A stretch of DNA of 64,000 nt from Bacillus smithii (GCF_001050115.1 NZ_CP012024.1:2336001-2400000); one strand, 5' to 3'. Shown: positions 28,683 through 38,600, numbered from the stretch's first letter. The notes: generated by a model not told the origin, from the sequence alone. Numbers and translations: made by a program.

Positions 28683-29294
28683 CTATATTTTCAACAGCAC
28701 TTGTAAAGCTTTCTTTATATATTCATCCGTTGAAAGGGCTTTTCCTTTCAACACATGAGCCGCTTTTTGAATTTCGTTGCGGGAATACCCAAGCGCCTCC
28801 AATGCAAGAGCGGCTTCCTCCCATTCAGGAGAAAATTCAGCAGGAGATTCAGGTGATGAGGAGGAAAATAAATTAGGAAAGTAATCAGGAACGACATCTT
28901 GCAATTTGCCTTTTAAGTCTAAAATCATTTGTCTTGCCGTTTTCTTGCCAACGCCAGGAAATTTCGTCAAAAATTTTTCATCCTCGTTTTCAATGGCGGC
29001 GATCACTTGTTGAGGGGCTCCCGAAGCCAAAATGGCCAAAGCTCCTTTTGGACCGATACCTGAGACATTTAATAATTTTTGAAATAACTTTTTTTCTTCG
29101 GCTGACTCAAAACCGTACAAAGCAAGCAAATCTTCCCGTACATGCATGTGTATGTACACTTTTTTCTCGCGTCCCAGCTCTTTTGAAAACACAAATGGAT
29201 TCGGCATCATGATTTGATAGCCTATTCCTTGATGATCAACGACGATATATTCAGGACTTACATATTCAATAACACCTTTAATATATTCAAACAA
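28683..29294 (-). CDS. ruvA: Holliday junction branch migration protein RuvA
   Basis: A 203-residue protein that tetramerises on four-way DNA junctions. The OB-fold is residues 1-63, two helix-hairpin-helix motifs lie at [13 protein letters not shown] (about 77-89) and [16 protein letters not shown] (about 112-127), an acidic/serine-rich linker ([17 protein letters not shown]) follows, and domain III at the C-terminus ([13 protein letters not shown]) binds RuvB. Confidence 0.96.
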   Translation of the reverse strand: MFEYIKGVIEYVSPEYIVVDHQGIGYQIMMPNPFVFSKELGREKKVYIHMHVREDLLALYGFESAEEKKLFQKLLNVSGIGPKGALAILASGAPQQVIAAIENEDEKFLTKFPGVGKKTARQMILDLKGKLQDVVPDYFPNLFSSSSPESPAEFSPEWEEAALALEALGYSRNEIQKAAHVLKGKALSTDEYIKKALQVLLKI

Positions 29295-29712
29295 ACCAAC
29301 TCTCTCCTTTTATGCTAACCATGATTGTACCACATCTTGATTTGTGAAGCGAAAAAAACGGGAGAGAATGAATGGGACTGTCAGGAACAAAAAAGAAAAG
29401 AAGCGCAGCATTCGCTCCTATCCTTCTATGTTGTCAAAACGGCCGAAACAAGACCGTGCAACTTTTATAACAGCCGTTGCGGCAACTAATCGGCAATGAC
29501 GGAAGCCGAAGTAGATTCCACCCTTCATCTCCTTTAACAAAACATCTGTTCTTATTCTAACAGAAAAATAGAAAACAAAAAACAGACCAATCAAAAACGA
29601 AACCAAGAAACCGACGGAATTTATTTTTTTAAAAGAAAAGCGGCGATCCTGCTTTCGCCATACGGAACCCTTATCTTTCCGTATCATTTGCCGACTTTAG
29701 ACAATGCAGCCG
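29295..29712. other. Gap between ruvA and the MFS gene
   Basis: No convincing gene. On the minus strand a frame at 29418-29687 would give 89 residues with one hydrophobic segment, but it has no ribosome binding site at its start. An AAAGGAGATGAAGG sequence inside it is followed by GTG and only 11 codons. In B. subtilis bofC lies directly upstream of ruvA; here bofC stands about 4 kb away, so this is probably a rearranged junction. Confidence 0.4.
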
Positions 29713-31101
29713 CTACGATCTTTCTTTCAAGATTTTTTTCACTCGTTTGATGTCAGATACATTTTGATTGGCCATTAAAATATAACTGAATGCAGACGGA
29801 ACAAGGAACAGCTGCAGCAGTGACAACGTGATCATATAACTATATGGTTCATGATAAGAAGTAGAAACGATGCCAAGCACAATTCCAACTCCTACGTTAC
29901 CGACAGTTCTGCCTAAACTATTGAAAAGATTAGCGACGCTAAATGCTGTCCCCCTGTGCTCAGGAAGATTCACATCTGTTATCAGCGCCAGCCAGTTTGG
30001 CGTGTTGGCAGATTGAGCTGCGGATGCCAAAAGCGATAAAGCAAACAATAAAGCAATCCATGGATTTGTGAATATTTGTGTGATTAAACCGCCTAAAACC
30101 GATAAAGCATTATGATCATTCGGCAATGACAGATGATCCAACGGAATGAAAAACATGAGTATATAAAGAGGCATCGTCAGAAATACGAAAACAGCCGTTA
30201 ATAAAGCTCTTCCTTTAAACGTTTTCTTTTGCAACTGATCACCAAGATGGCCGAAATAAGCGGAAGTCATCCCGCCGATTTGAAAAATCGCATAAAGATA
30301 ACCTGATGCAATCATGGCTGTTTCCAAACTGTACCCTTGCTGCTGAATTTTATAAATATATAAAGTTGGAATCCAAATGAGGCTACCCGTTGCAATATTC
30401 ATAAAAAATGCCTGCAAAAACAAAAACACGTTGCTGCCTTTTAGAAGAATAGCGGGAAGATGCTTGGCCTCTATTATGTAGTTGTAAGATTGTCCATTTC
30501 TCATCAAATCTTTCAACTCAGGATCTGACTGGCCTCTGGACGGTTCTTCTACAAAAACGTAAAGAATAATGAGAAAAAAACCGATCAACCCAACGATTTC
30601 AAAAGGCCATCTCCAACTCGTATTTATGGCCGTTAAAGAAGCCATCAGAGACCCTAAAATACCGCCTAAGCCTTGTGCCATGCCCCAAAGGCTTAACACC
30701 ATCCCCCGCTTTTGATAGGGGATATAATCCGTTAAAACACTGAAACCAATAGAAGCAATACAGCCTAAACCGATTCCTGTTATGATTTGAAACAGTAAAA
30801 GCTGCCCGTAACTTTGGCTAAAGGCCGTTAAAAATACAGATATGACCCAAATAAAGGTCCCAATCATAATCAGTCTCTTACGTTTATATTTTCCGGAAAG
30901 ATACCCCCAATAAACGGAGGAAACCGCTGTAACTAAAATGTTAACAGCTGAAACAACTCCTAATTTCGCAACTTCCACATGTAAATCTTTTGCTATATAG
31001 CGAAACAGCGGAGGAAATAATCCAATGATGATATTGTCAAATGCCGCAAGGGCAATAAAAACAAAGATCGTATAGATGATTCTCCATTTCGTACGTTTCA
31101 A
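29713..31101 (-). CDS. Major facilitator superfamily transporter
   Basis: A 462-residue membrane protein with 12 predicted helices. MFS motif A appears as YWGYLSGKYKRKRLI near residue 64, and FQIITGIGLGCIASIGFSVLTDYIP near 108-132 is the helix-4/5 region; the overall look is like spinster-type or sugar-phosphate-type MFS proteins. The long C-terminal half has an extra loop near 320-350. Substrate is unknown. The start appears to be a TTG at 31099-31101, 12 bases after AAAGGAG. It diverges from the glycosyltransferase gene across a 528-base gap. B. subtilis has another MFS gene, csbX, next to bofC, but I do not see close similarity. Confidence 0.82.
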   Translation of the reverse strand: MKRTKWRIIYTIFVFIALAAFDNIIIGLFPPLFRYIAKDLHVEVAKLGVVSAVNILVTAVSSVYWGYLSGKYKRKRLIMIGTFIWVISVFLTAFSQSYGQLLLFQIITGIGLGCIASIGFSVLTDYIPYQKRGMVLSLWGMAQGLGGILGSLMASLTAINTSWRWPFEIVGLIGFFLIILYVFVEEPSRGQSDPELKDLMRNGQSYNYIIEAKHLPAILLKGSNVFLFLQAFFMNIATGSLIWIPTLYIYKIQQQGYSLETAMIASGYLYAIFQIGGMTSAYFGHLGDQLQKKTFKGRALLTAVFVFLTMPLYILMFFIPLDHLSLPNDHNALSVLGGLITQIFTNPWIALLFALSLLASAAQSANTPNWLALITDVNLPEHRGTAFSVANLFNSLGRTVGNVGVGIVLGIVSTSYHEPYSYMITLSLLQLFLVPSAFSYILMANQNVSDIKRVKKILKERS

Positions 31102-31629
31102 ATATAATGAAAGCTCCTTTGTCTAAAAATTTGATGATATGGTTTGCTTTAAGATCGTCAACACGAATTGGATTTCTATAATACAAGATTTCTTATGCAG
31201 CAAGATGCGGCAGCTATTGTCAACATGCATTTCCTTTCAGATTCGTCCAGCCAATGGAAGTGCAGTTTGCAAAAAAACTTCTTTGGCATTTCATCAATAT
31301 GATATTATATCTACAGATCATTTCAAACAAAAGATCATGACTAAGGTTCATCCTGCTTTTTTATTGGTTAAACAGGGATGAATGCAAGACAGCCGTCTAT
31401 TTTTTCTTTACATACTATTTGGAGCAAGAACATATTTCTATTTTGGAAGTCTTTTTTAGTGAAAACACAGAAAGAACTCCGTTTTATTTTTGAGTAGTAC
31501 AATACTACCTTCAGGAATTCAAAAGTGTTTTCTTTTTTTTGCTTGATCAAAATGGAAGAAAATTTTAGTATTCTCCCTATCATTTATTGGTATGATTATA
31601 TTATACAATGTGAAGAAAGGCTTGGTAAA
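31102..31629. other. Divergent intergenic region of the MFS and glycosyltransferase genes
   Basis: 528 bases, AT-rich, with no gene visible on either strand. It must hold the promoters of both flanking genes; TATTATAG (minus strand, near 31170) and TATTATACAAT (plus strand, near 31598) are possible -10 boxes without clear -35 partners. Confidence 0.35.
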
Positions 31630-32772
31630 ATGGGCGTAAAAGTGCTGATCATTTCCTCTGATCATACAGGTCATGGGCATAAAAGCATTACAGAATCTTT
31701 ATGCGAAAAAATTGGAAGGGACCATGACATCAACATACACGTTGTGGATGGCTTTTCGCTTGGCGGACAAACTCTGCTGTCGATCGGCAAACTATATGGA
31801 CCGATCACGAGAAAAGCCGAAAATTTATGGAAGATGGTATATAACATATCAGCTGATAACCCAACGTTAATCAACTATTTTATAGAAGGATTAATCAAAA
31901 ATAACTTCCTGCATTTGCTGGACGAAGTAAAACCCGATTTGATTTTGTCGGTGCACCCTAATTTTAACGGCTCGATTTTAAATATTTTAGAGAAACAAAA
32001 TATTAAAATCCCATTCATTACACTGATAGCTGATCTTGTCAACATTAGCCCGTTATGGGCAGATATTCGAGCTGATTATATCATCAGCCCGACCGTGGAA
32101 GCGGCGGATAAGTGTATGGAATACGGCATTCCAGCGGAGAATATAAAAATTTTAGGATTTCCGGTTCGTTCCAGGTTTTTCAGAAACAACACCAATAGAA
32201 AGGTCCGTTATCAAAAAGGCGCCCCTTTAAAATGCTTGATTATGAGCGGCGGCGAAGGTGTAGGCAATATGAAGAAGATTGCGGAAATTTTGCTCGATCA
32301 TTTTGATTGCACCGTCAAAATTGTGGCAGGGAGAAATGCGAAGCTGAAAGCAAAGTTAGAGCAATCCCTTTTTCCACAATATGGAGACAAAGTAGAGATT
32401 TACGGTTTCACGAAAAATATCCATGAACTGATGTTTGCCTCTGATATCGTGTTTACAAGAGGGAGTCCGAACGTCATGTTTGAAGCCATTGCTTCCAATA
32501 CGCCGATGATTATAACCGGTGCGTTGCCCGGCCAAGAAGAAGACAACCCCTACTTTGCCGAAAAATCAAATTTGGGAGTAGTGTGCAATAAGACGGACGA
32601 TATCAAACAGACAATGACCGAATTGCTTAAAAATAATGGAGAAAAACTCAATCATATTATCGATAGTCAAAGAAAATTCATCAATCCGCATGCAGCAGAA
32701 GATATTTTACAATTTGTTTTAGAAGTGAAAGATCAGCAAATGGAAGTTGCAGCCGGTCTTTCTTTTAAATAA
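31630..32772 (+). CDS. MGDG-synthase-like glycosyltransferase (GT28/UgtP-type fold)
   Basis: A 380-residue GT-B glycosyltransferase. The N-terminal domain has ISSDHTGHGHKSITESL (residues 7-23), the glycine-histidine signature of plant MGDG synthases and Bacillus UgtP. The C-terminal domain has LIMSGGEGVGNMKKI near 205 and TRGSPNVMFEAIASNTPMI near 285-303, the nucleotide-sugar site. Relatives put glucose or galactose on diacylglycerol, making membrane glycolipids. The ATG at 31630 follows GAAAGG; an in-frame ATG at 31525 has no site. It stands alone, near bofC and mprF, in a cluster concerned with membrane surface. A different lipid acceptor cannot be excluded. Confidence 0.82.
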   Translation: MGVKVLIISSDHTGHGHKSITESLCEKIGRDHDINIHVVDGFSLGGQTLLSIGKLYGPITRKAENLWKMVYNISADNPTLINYFIEGLIKNNFLHLLDEVKPDLILSVHPNFNGSILNILEKQNIKIPFITLIADLVNISPLWADIRADYIISPTVEAADKCMEYGIPAENIKILGFPVRSRFFRNNTNRKVRYQKGAPLKCLIMSGGEGVGNMKKIAEILLDHFDCTVKIVAGRNAKLKAKLEQSLFPQYGDKVEIYGFTKNIHELMFASDIVFTRGSPNVMFEAIASNTPMIITGALPGQEEDNPYFAEKSNLGVVCNKTDDIKQTMTELLKNNGEKLNHIIDSQRKFINPHAAEDILQFVLEVKDQQMEVAAGLSFK

Positions 32773-33161
32773 ACTTCAACCGGACATCGGTCTAACGGAT
32801 CGCTAGTTGAAAGAACGATCTTTTTAGGGGACCGCTGTCACCTGCCTACCAATATATTTGACAAACAAATCACTACGAGAAACGAATCCTTGTTATATCG
32901 GGTTCGTTTCTAATCTTTTTCAGAAAGTCATTTGAATCTGAATAGTCAAATTCCCTTTGACAGCAAGATAACAATATTTTCAGCACTCTCCTTTTCACGG
33001 CTTTTTTGCCGCGAGCTCTATATAAGTAAAAATAAAAAGGCCTTTTCTCGGTGTTAAGTCGAGGAAAGGTCGTTTATTTTCTTGAAAACGACTGTAATTG
33101 AATACTGTATCCAAAAGCTTGGATTGAAATGAACAAAGGATCTTATAAAATCATCCTGCTT
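32773..33161. other. Gap between the glycosyltransferase and bofC
   Basis: No gene seen. GATCG (32798-32802) and CGATC (32816-32820) followed by TTTTT is a possible terminator of the glycosyltransferase gene. The bofC terminator at 33027-33074 is listed separately. Confidence 0.4.
33027..33074 (-). terminator. bofC terminator
   Basis: On the minus strand GACCTTTCCTCG pairs with CGAGAAAAGGCC (one mismatch and one wobble) around an 11-base loop and is followed by TTTTTATTTTT. Confidence 0.7.
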
Positions 33162-33734
33162 TTATTTTTCGATAGAGTACGGTTTAAACGTTTCAATCAC
33201 TTTCGTATATTTTTCTTTTGTCTTAATAGGAATTCCGTGTCGTAATTCTTTTTGAACGCCGCTTTCAAGTTTATGGACATCAATTTGAAAAAAAGATTGA
33301 ATAATTTGGGCGTTTTTTCCTTCCGGTTTTCCCTTGAAAATGGATAAAACCCCTTTGTCCGTAATGCCAAAATATCCGTTAGCTTTTAATAAAGGAGATA
33401 TATCGTTTATTTTTTTTTGAAACACAGCTTCTGTATCATCCATTTCTACTAATTTCCAGTTTTTATAACGTTCAAGTATATCCCCAATAGAAATGAACGG
33501 CTCTGTCCGGATTTCTTCGCTGACCTCTCCATCCAAATAAATTCTGTCTAAAATCACGGTCATCGTTTTTTCAGAAACATTGGGCGACACGACAACTGCA
33601 GTACTTATTGGCTTTTCTTCACTCTCGGCCGATTTTTTGCTCGTATCCGTTTTGGCTTCATCGTGGAAAATCGTAAGGAAGAACGCTCCTGCTACCAATA
33701 ACAGCATGAAACTGATTCTTGTAAACAGCGTCAT
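33162..33734 (-). CDS. bofC: Forespore regulator BofC
   Basis: A 190-residue exported protein. BofC is made in the forespore and acts in the intermembrane space to restrain SpoIVB signalling, so that pro-sigma-K is not processed early. An N-terminal membrane/signal segment (about 7-24) is followed by a low-complexity Lys/Ser/Glu linker, then the family core VILDRIYLDGEVSEE, KINDISPLLKANGYFGITDKG and IQSFFQIDVHKLESG. I take the ATG at 33732-33734 behind AGGTGGTG; an earlier start 16 codons upstream is less likely. The linker is longer than in B. subtilis. In B. subtilis bofC adjoins ruvA; here an MFS gene and a glycosyltransferase gene come between them. Confidence 0.92.
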   Translation of the reverse strand: MTLFTRISFMLLLVAGAFFLTIFHDEAKTDTSKKSAESEEKPISTAVVVSPNVSEKTMTVILDRIYLDGEVSEEIRTEPFISIGDILERYKNWKLVEMDDTEAVFQKKINDISPLLKANGYFGITDKGVLSIFKGKPEGKNAQIIQSFFQIDVHKLESGVQKELRHGIPIKTKEKYTKVIETFKPYSIEK

Positions 33735-33878
33735 GTAAACACCACCTAAATGTAATGAACTCTTGTTGATAGTTTGTTCCAAAAAGGAGAAATATAATCA
33801 TAATCGAAAGAGCAAATATAGTCCTTTCAACGGACGACTATCCCTTGTTTTCTCTCATTTTGCCAAGGATACGGCCTC

Positions 33879-33907
33879 TTGACAGCGGAAGAAAAAAATT
33901 CTATCTT
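33879..33907 (+). promoter_or_regulatory. Possible mprF promoter
   Basis: TTGACA (33879-33884) and TATCTT (33902-33907) are 17 bases apart on the plus strand, about 100 bases before the mprF start codon. Confidence 0.45.
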
Positions 33908-34011
33908 TGGCTTACTTATTATAGAATGAAGGAAGGAAAAAGCGTCTGTCGTCGCTGACGCAGCGAAACGAACTGACGGACGGACTATGCGGAGCAAAGG
34001 AGAAGATCATA

Positions 34012-36576
34012 TTGCAACAATTCCTTACATTCAAAAGGCTACGCAGTTCAGCAAAATTTTTCTTTTCATTAGCCATCATTGTATTTGTCTTTTTTCAAGG
34101 AAAAAGAGAACTTTCCAACATCTCCATTAGCGATTCCATCCGCTTATTAAAAAGTCTTTCATCCTACCAAGTGACGGTAGTTGTATTATTAGGCTTGCTC
34201 GCGGTCAGTACGATGTTTCTTTATGATTTCTTTCTTCTTCGTTTTTTGAACTTGAATATTCGTACGGGAAAAATATTCCGCATCTCTTGGATTGCCAATA
34301 CGCTTAACGGAATTTTGGGCTTTGGCGGCATCATCGGCGCGGGATTAAGAATGATGTTGTATAAGCAGCATACGAAAGAAGAATCTAAGCTGTTGAGGGG
34401 AATTGCTTGGATGGCGACAGGCACCCTTGCCGGCTTGTCGTTTTATTGTCTATTCGTGCTCTTGAACTTTTTTCATGCCAAACCTCTGCTTGCCAGCAAA
34501 AAGTGGCTCGACATCGTAGTAGTCGTCATCGCGCTCTATTTGCCCGCCTTTTTTCTTCTGTCTCGCATCAAAGGGAAAGACGCTACTTCTTTCACTTTAT
34601 CGGTACAATATATGGTCGCTTCTATTATCGAATGGCTGTCAGCGGCCATTGTCGCCTTTTTTTCGTTGCGGGTTTTGGGGATCCATGTACCGTTTGGAAC
34701 AGCTTGCGGCATTTTCTTCACTTCAGCTGCTGCCGGATTAATCAGTATGATTCCCGGAGGCTTAGGCGCTTTTGATGTTATTTATTTAATCGGTTTTCAA
34801 GAATTGGGCTATCAAGAAGAAACGATTGTATCCGCTCTGTTATTGTATCGTACTGTTTATTACTTTTTGCCTTTTCTTCTCGGGCTTATCTTTACCATTT
34901 ACGAATTCAGCGGCAACGTATTGAAAAAGCCGGAAATGAAACCGATTCTTGGACCGGCGATTGATACTTCGAGCGTCGTCTTGTCCTTGCAAAAAAGCTG
35001 GGTGCAAAAAATTCCGTATTTGTCTTTTTCCATTTTGGTGTTTTTGAGCGGAGTCTACTTATTTTTATATGGAATTGAGCCTTATCATTTTGATCATTCA
35101 ATCGCCGGCAAAGATTATACTCGTTATATCAAATTATTGTTTGACGCCTTTCTGGTCGCTCTTTCCATCACTTTGATATTAAGTGTCAAAGGGGTTTATT
35201 TAGGGACGAAGAGAGCTCGCCACTTTGTTTTCAACAGCTTTGTTCTGGCGCTTCTTTTTGTTCTCTTAACAGCGGGAACCGTTTTAGAGGTTATTTGGCT
35301 GATTGGCATGATCTTGCTTTTTGGCTACTCGAAGAAAAAGTTCGACCGCATCCGCCGTCCTGTAACGGGGGTCCGGAAACTGGTTCTTGTCGGCTTGTTT
35401 ATGTTGTTTTATTGGATCTACTTTATTACGTTAAACAGTCTTCCTGATTATGCATATGAACTAGGAATGACCGTACAAAAAAATGATGTCGAATTGACAT
35501 TTGGAATGAGCACCGCTATCTTCCTCATTCTGAATATCATTTTTTATTACACTTTTGAATCCAAGCACAACGAAAAATTCGAAATGGAAGTTTCCGATGA
35601 GAAGCTTTTGGAATTGCTTCATCATTATGGGGGAAATTATTTAAGCCATTTGGCGTTTTTAGGGGACAAATCCTTTTTCTTGTCCAAAGATGGAAATGCC
35701 TTTATTCAATTTTCGATCATTCGCGATAAAGTGGTGGTGCTTGGCGATCCGGTGGGAAACGAAGACTCGTTTTATTCATTGTTGAATGATCTTTATAAAA
35801 AAGCGGATCGTTTCGGTTATCATATCATTTTTTATCAAGTCCAATCTAAATACATGCCGATGTACCATGACTTTGGCAACTCCTTCTTTAAACTGGGAGA
35901 GGAAGCGATCGTCGATTTAACTTCATTTTCCTTGAGAGGAAAGCGAAAGGCAGGACTTCGATCCACCAAAAACAGATTAAAAAGAGAAAATATACGCTTT
36001 CGGATGGTGGAACCACCATTTACAGACGAATTTTTCCATAATCTTGAAGAAGTCTCTAATCAATGGCTCGGCAAGAAAAAAGAAAAAGGATTTTCTTTAG
36101 GTTATTTTGATCGAGACTATCTCTCGCTTGCCCCCGTCGCGGTATTGGAAACGGAAGAAGGAAAGATCATGGCCTTTGCCAGCTTAATGCCGACTTACCA
36201 GGAAGGAATTATTTCCATCGACTTAATGCGATATGTACCCGATGCTCCTCCCGGCATTATGGACGGTCTATTGATTGCCATGATTGAATGGGCACAAGAA
36301 CACGGCTATACCACATTCAACTTAGGTATGACGCCGCTTTCCAATGTCGGCCAAACCGAAACTGCTTTTTGGCCGGAACGGATTGCTTCCCATATGTTTC
36401 ATCATATTCAATATATTTACCATTTCGCCGGACTGCGAAAATTCAAAGAAAAATATGATCCAAACTGGGAGCCAAGATATATGGCTTACCGAAAATACCG
36501 CTTCTTGCCTTTCTCGATGATCGATGTCGCAAGACTCATCAATCGCGGGAAACCGAAACCATCATCTTCTAAATGA
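34012..36576 (+). CDS. mprF: Phosphatidylglycerol lysyltransferase MprF
   Basis: An 854-residue bifunctional enzyme. The N-terminal half (to about 330) is the flippase domain with about eight helices and motifs such as NTLNGILGFGGIIGAGLRM near 98 and SMIPGGLGAFDVIYLIGFQE near 245. More helices follow to about 515, then a cytoplasmic GNAT-like DUF2156 domain (about 530-830) with FYQVQSKYMPMYHD and FNLGMTPLSNVG. It transfers lysine (or another amino acid) from tRNA to phosphatidylglycerol and moves the product outward, reducing surface charge and antimicrobial peptide binding. The start is a TTG behind AAAGGAG. Length is normal. Amino acid choice cannot be read from sequence. Confidence 0.93.
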   Translation: MQQFLTFKRLRSSAKFFFSLAIIVFVFFQGKRELSNISISDSIRLLKSLSSYQVTVVVLLGLLAVSTMFLYDFFLLRFLNLNIRTGKIFRISWIANTLNGILGFGGIIGAGLRMMLYKQHTKEESKLLRGIAWMATGTLAGLSFYCLFVLLNFFHAKPLLASKKWLDIVVVVIALYLPAFFLLSRIKGKDATSFTLSVQYMVASIIEWLSAAIVAFFSLRVLGIHVPFGTACGIFFTSAAAGLISMIPGGLGAFDVIYLIGFQELGYQEETIVSALLLYRTVYYFLPFLLGLIFTIYEFSGNVLKKPEMKPILGPAIDTSSVVLSLQKSWVQKIPYLSFSILVFLSGVYLFLYGIEPYHFDHSIAGKDYTRYIKLLFDAFLVALSITLILSVKGVYLGTKRARHFVFNSFVLALLFVLLTAGTVLEVIWLIGMILLFGYSKKKFDRIRRPVTGVRKLVLVGLFMLFYWIYFITLNSLPDYAYELGMTVQKNDVELTFGMSTAIFLILNIIFYYTFESKHNEKFEMEVSDEKLLELLHHYGGNYLSHLAFLGDKSFFLSKDGNAFIQFSIIRDKVVVLGDPVGNEDSFYSLLNDLYKKADRFGYHIIFYQVQSKYMPMYHDFGNSFFKLGEEAIVDLTSFSLRGKRKAGLRSTKNRLKRENIRFRMVEPPFTDEFFHNLEEVSNQWLGKKKEKGFSLGYFDRDYLSLAPVAVLETEEGKIMAFASLMPTYQEGIISIDLMRYVPDAPPGIMDGLLIAMIEWAQEHGYTTFNLGMTPLSNVGQTETAFWPERIASHMFHHIQYIYHFAGLRKFKEKYDPNWEPRYMAYRKYRFLPFSMIDVARLINRGKPKPSSSK

Positions 36577-36582
36577 TACAGC

Positions 36583-36642
36583 AAAAAAGGACATGCCGAC
36601 ATTCTACGCGTTTATCGCAGATTGCCAACATGTCCTTTTTTT
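36583..36642. terminator. Bidirectional terminator between mprF and yebC
   Basis: GGACATG (36589-36595) pairs with CATGTCC (36629-36635), with an inner GCG/CGC stem. TTTTTTT follows on the plus strand and TTTTTTGC on the minus strand. Confidence 0.8.
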
Positions 36643-36723
36643 ATCATGAACGCTCACGTAAAAAGCTTTTATATAAAATCGAAAAACGAGGCCTTGCTCC
36701 AAATGGATGATGGATGAAACTTA

Positions 36724-37452
36724 TTAAGCTTCTTGATAGTTATGATAAATTTCTTGCACATCATCGTTGTCTTCGAGCATGTCGAGCAATTTTTCCATTT
36801 TGGCTGATTGCTCATCATCAAGCACCGTATAAGTTTGCGGAACCATCGTGATTTCAGCGGTTGCAAAAGTAAATCCCGCTTTTTCCAAGTTTTCTTTCAC
36901 TTCCATAAAGTTCTCCGGATCCGTATAAATTTCAAAAGCTTCCTCGCTCGTTTCCATTTCTTCCGCTCCGGCTTCAATAGCTTGCAGAAGCATATCATCT
37001 TCGTCGAGATTCAAATCTTCTCTTTCAATGACCAAATAGCCTTTGCGGTCAAACAAATAGGAAACACAGCCTGTTTCCCCAAGATTTCCTCCATTTTTCG
37101 AAAAAGCCATCCGCACATTTGATGCCGTGCGGTTTTTGTTGTCAGTCAAGCACGTGACCATGATGGCAACACCGCCGGGGCCATATCCTTCATACACAAT
37201 TTCCTCGTAATTTTCTCCATTTTGATTGCCGCGAGCTTTTTCAATGGCTCGTTTTATATTGTCATTTGGCATGTTTGCCGCTTTCGCCTTTTCAACGACA
37301 AGCCGTAAAGCAGGGTTAGCGTCAGGATCAGGAAGCCCTCTTTTGGCGGCTACGTAGATTTCTTTCGCCAGCTTTTGAAACACTTTCCCTTTTTTCGCAT
37401 CCTGCGCATTTTTTCTCCGTTGGATATTTTTCCATTTAGAATGACCTGCCAT
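36724..37452 (-). CDS. yebC: YebC/PmpR-family protein (YrbC)
   Basis: A 242-residue protein of the TACO1/YebC family. Members were described as transcription regulators and more recently as translation factors that relieve ribosome pausing at proline stretches. Start [23 protein letters not shown] is diagnostic, as are [13 protein letters not shown] and [23 protein letters not shown] take the ATG at 37450-37452 behind GAGAGGGG; a longer in-frame start at 37500 is unlikely. In B. subtilis it also sits next to coxA-safA. Confidence 0.94.
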   Translation of the reverse strand: MAGHSKWKNIQRRKNAQDAKKGKVFQKLAKEIYVAAKRGLPDPDANPALRLVVEKAKAANMPNDNIKRAIEKARGNQNGENYEEIVYEGYGPGGVAIMVTCLTDNKNRTASNVRMAFSKNGGNLGETGCVSYLFDRKGYLVIEREDLNLDEDDMLLQAIEAGAEEMETSEEAFEIYTDPENFMEVKENLEKAGFTFATAEITMVPQTYTVLDDEQSAKMEKLLDMLEDNDDVQEIYHNYQEA

Positions 37453-37603
37453 CCTAAATACCCCTCTCAAATCTGTTTTTCCGACAATAATATAGCACAT
37501 TTTATTTCCTTTTGGTAAGTTCCTGGGGATTACGGACCGTTCAGGCGAACACGAGCGCAGCCTCGACAGACCAAAGGCTCTTCCTCTTCTTCGCTTTTGC
37601 TTT

Positions 37604-37774
37604 TTATTCCTTCCAACGCCGAATGATAATGGATGTGCCGGTCTCCTCTTTGATTTCTACGGAATAATGGAAAAAGCGCTGTTTGGCATTAACTAAGTGA
37701 AATTGTAGATGACCGCGGTGGGCGAGAATCAGTGGAAAAAGCGGACCAGGCGAGGCCCGAGAGCGAGAAGACAC
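37604..37774 (-). pseudogene. Orphan coding-like fragment between yebC and the coxA-like gene
   Basis: A frame ending at 37604 reads [20 protein letters not shown] and then [16 protein letters not shown] before its stop; the composition looks protein-like, unlike the arginine- and serine-rich part upstream. The only in-frame start I see is a GTG at 37772-37774 with no ribosome binding site. I do not recognise a family. It could be the tail of a lost gene or a small gene with a poor start. The rest of 37453-37868 holds only the terminator at 37815-37866. Confidence 0.3.
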
Positions 37775-37814
37775 ACGGAAAGCGAGTGAATTTCACGATA
37801 GAAAGCTTTACTCA

Positions 37815-37866
37815 AAAAAGGGGTGCCCCTGTGTCATATTACTGACTTTCGGGACATCCCCTTTTT
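37815..37866 (-). terminator. Terminator of the coxA-like gene
   Basis: On the minus strand GGGGATGTCCCG pairs with CAGGGGCACCCC (with small mismatches) across a loop and is followed by TTTTTTG. Confidence 0.75.
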
Positions 37867-37868
37867 CT

Positions 37869-38600
37869 TTATCTTTCCTGATGGCGTAAAGTTCGCATCA
37901 TTTCTTTTAAATCAAGTTCTATTTGATCTTTTGGTCCGCCGTCCCTTAGTTCATTATCTATATTGCGAACGCGGCCGAAATTGCCTATACCCGTAACAAC
38001 AGTGCATCGGCGCCCGTTTAAATACGGTTGGACTGCTTTTTTGACGCTTGATTTGACTTTTTCTTTAGCCGATCCGTTTTCGGTTATGACCGCAATGATC
38101 ACATCTTTGTTATAAACGACGGCTCTTGCATCTTGAACATGATTGACTTTTACCGCTTTAGCGGCCAGTCTCTCTGCCATTTTCCCTTCATAAGCTTGAT
38201 AATATGAATTTTTGGTCTGAGGCAATTGAGTTTGCAAATGTCCATGATAGTTTGCATCTTTACGACTGAACTGATTATCTCTGGCCCAAAAGTTTTTATC
38301 ATCTTTCGCAAGCGGAACGGTCGGGTTGGGAGGATTTCCGTTATCATCACGCACTTGCAAATATCTTCTTTTATGTTCACGAATGGCCTGACCTTCTCTG
38401 CCGACAGAGTGGTCATACAGTTCTGTCATCGGGCCATCATGCCGGTCATTCGTATCGCCGCCATGCCCTTCGTTGGAAAAAACACCCTTTGGATGATAAT
38501 TGGCCCGGTCGCCTCCATAAGCGTCTTCTCCTCCTGAACAAGCGGCAAGACTCAAAACCATCACTCCCGAAACGAGAGATTGGTAAATTTTTTTCACCAT
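37869..38600 (-). CDS. coxA: YhcN/YlaJ-type sporulation lipoprotein, CoxA-like
   Basis: A 243-residue lipoprotein: signal sequence with lipobox LSLAAC (Cys21), then a long hydrophilic stretch rich in Gly/Asp/His (about 22-110), then a YhcN/YlaJ domain (about 130-243) with AERLAAKAVKVNHVQDARAV and VVYNKDVIIAVI. Such proteins are made in the forespore and found in the inner spore compartment or cortex. B. subtilis coxA (yrbB), a cortex protein gene, sits between yebC (yrbC) and safA as here, but another YhcN paralogue is possible. The ATG at 38598-38600 follows GAGGGGAT. Confidence 0.78.
   Translation of the reverse strand: MVKKIYQSLVSGVMVLSLAACSGGEDAYGGDRANYHPKGVFSNEGHGGDTNDRHDGPMTELYDHSVGREGQAIREHKRRYLQVRDDNGNPPNPTVPLAKDDKNFWARDNQFSRKDANYHGHLQTQLPQTKNSYYQAYEGKMAERLAAKAVKVNHVQDARAVVYNKDVIIAVITENGSAKEKVKSSVKKAVQPYLNGRRCTVVTGIGNFGRVRNIDNELRDGGPKDQIELDLKEMMRTLRHQER

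Noticed and set aside
29418-29687. An 89-codon frame with one hydrophobic segment between ruvA and the MFS gene
   Set aside because: No ribosome binding site at its start; the hydrophobic part reflects a T-rich stretch. Kept only as a note in the gap entry.
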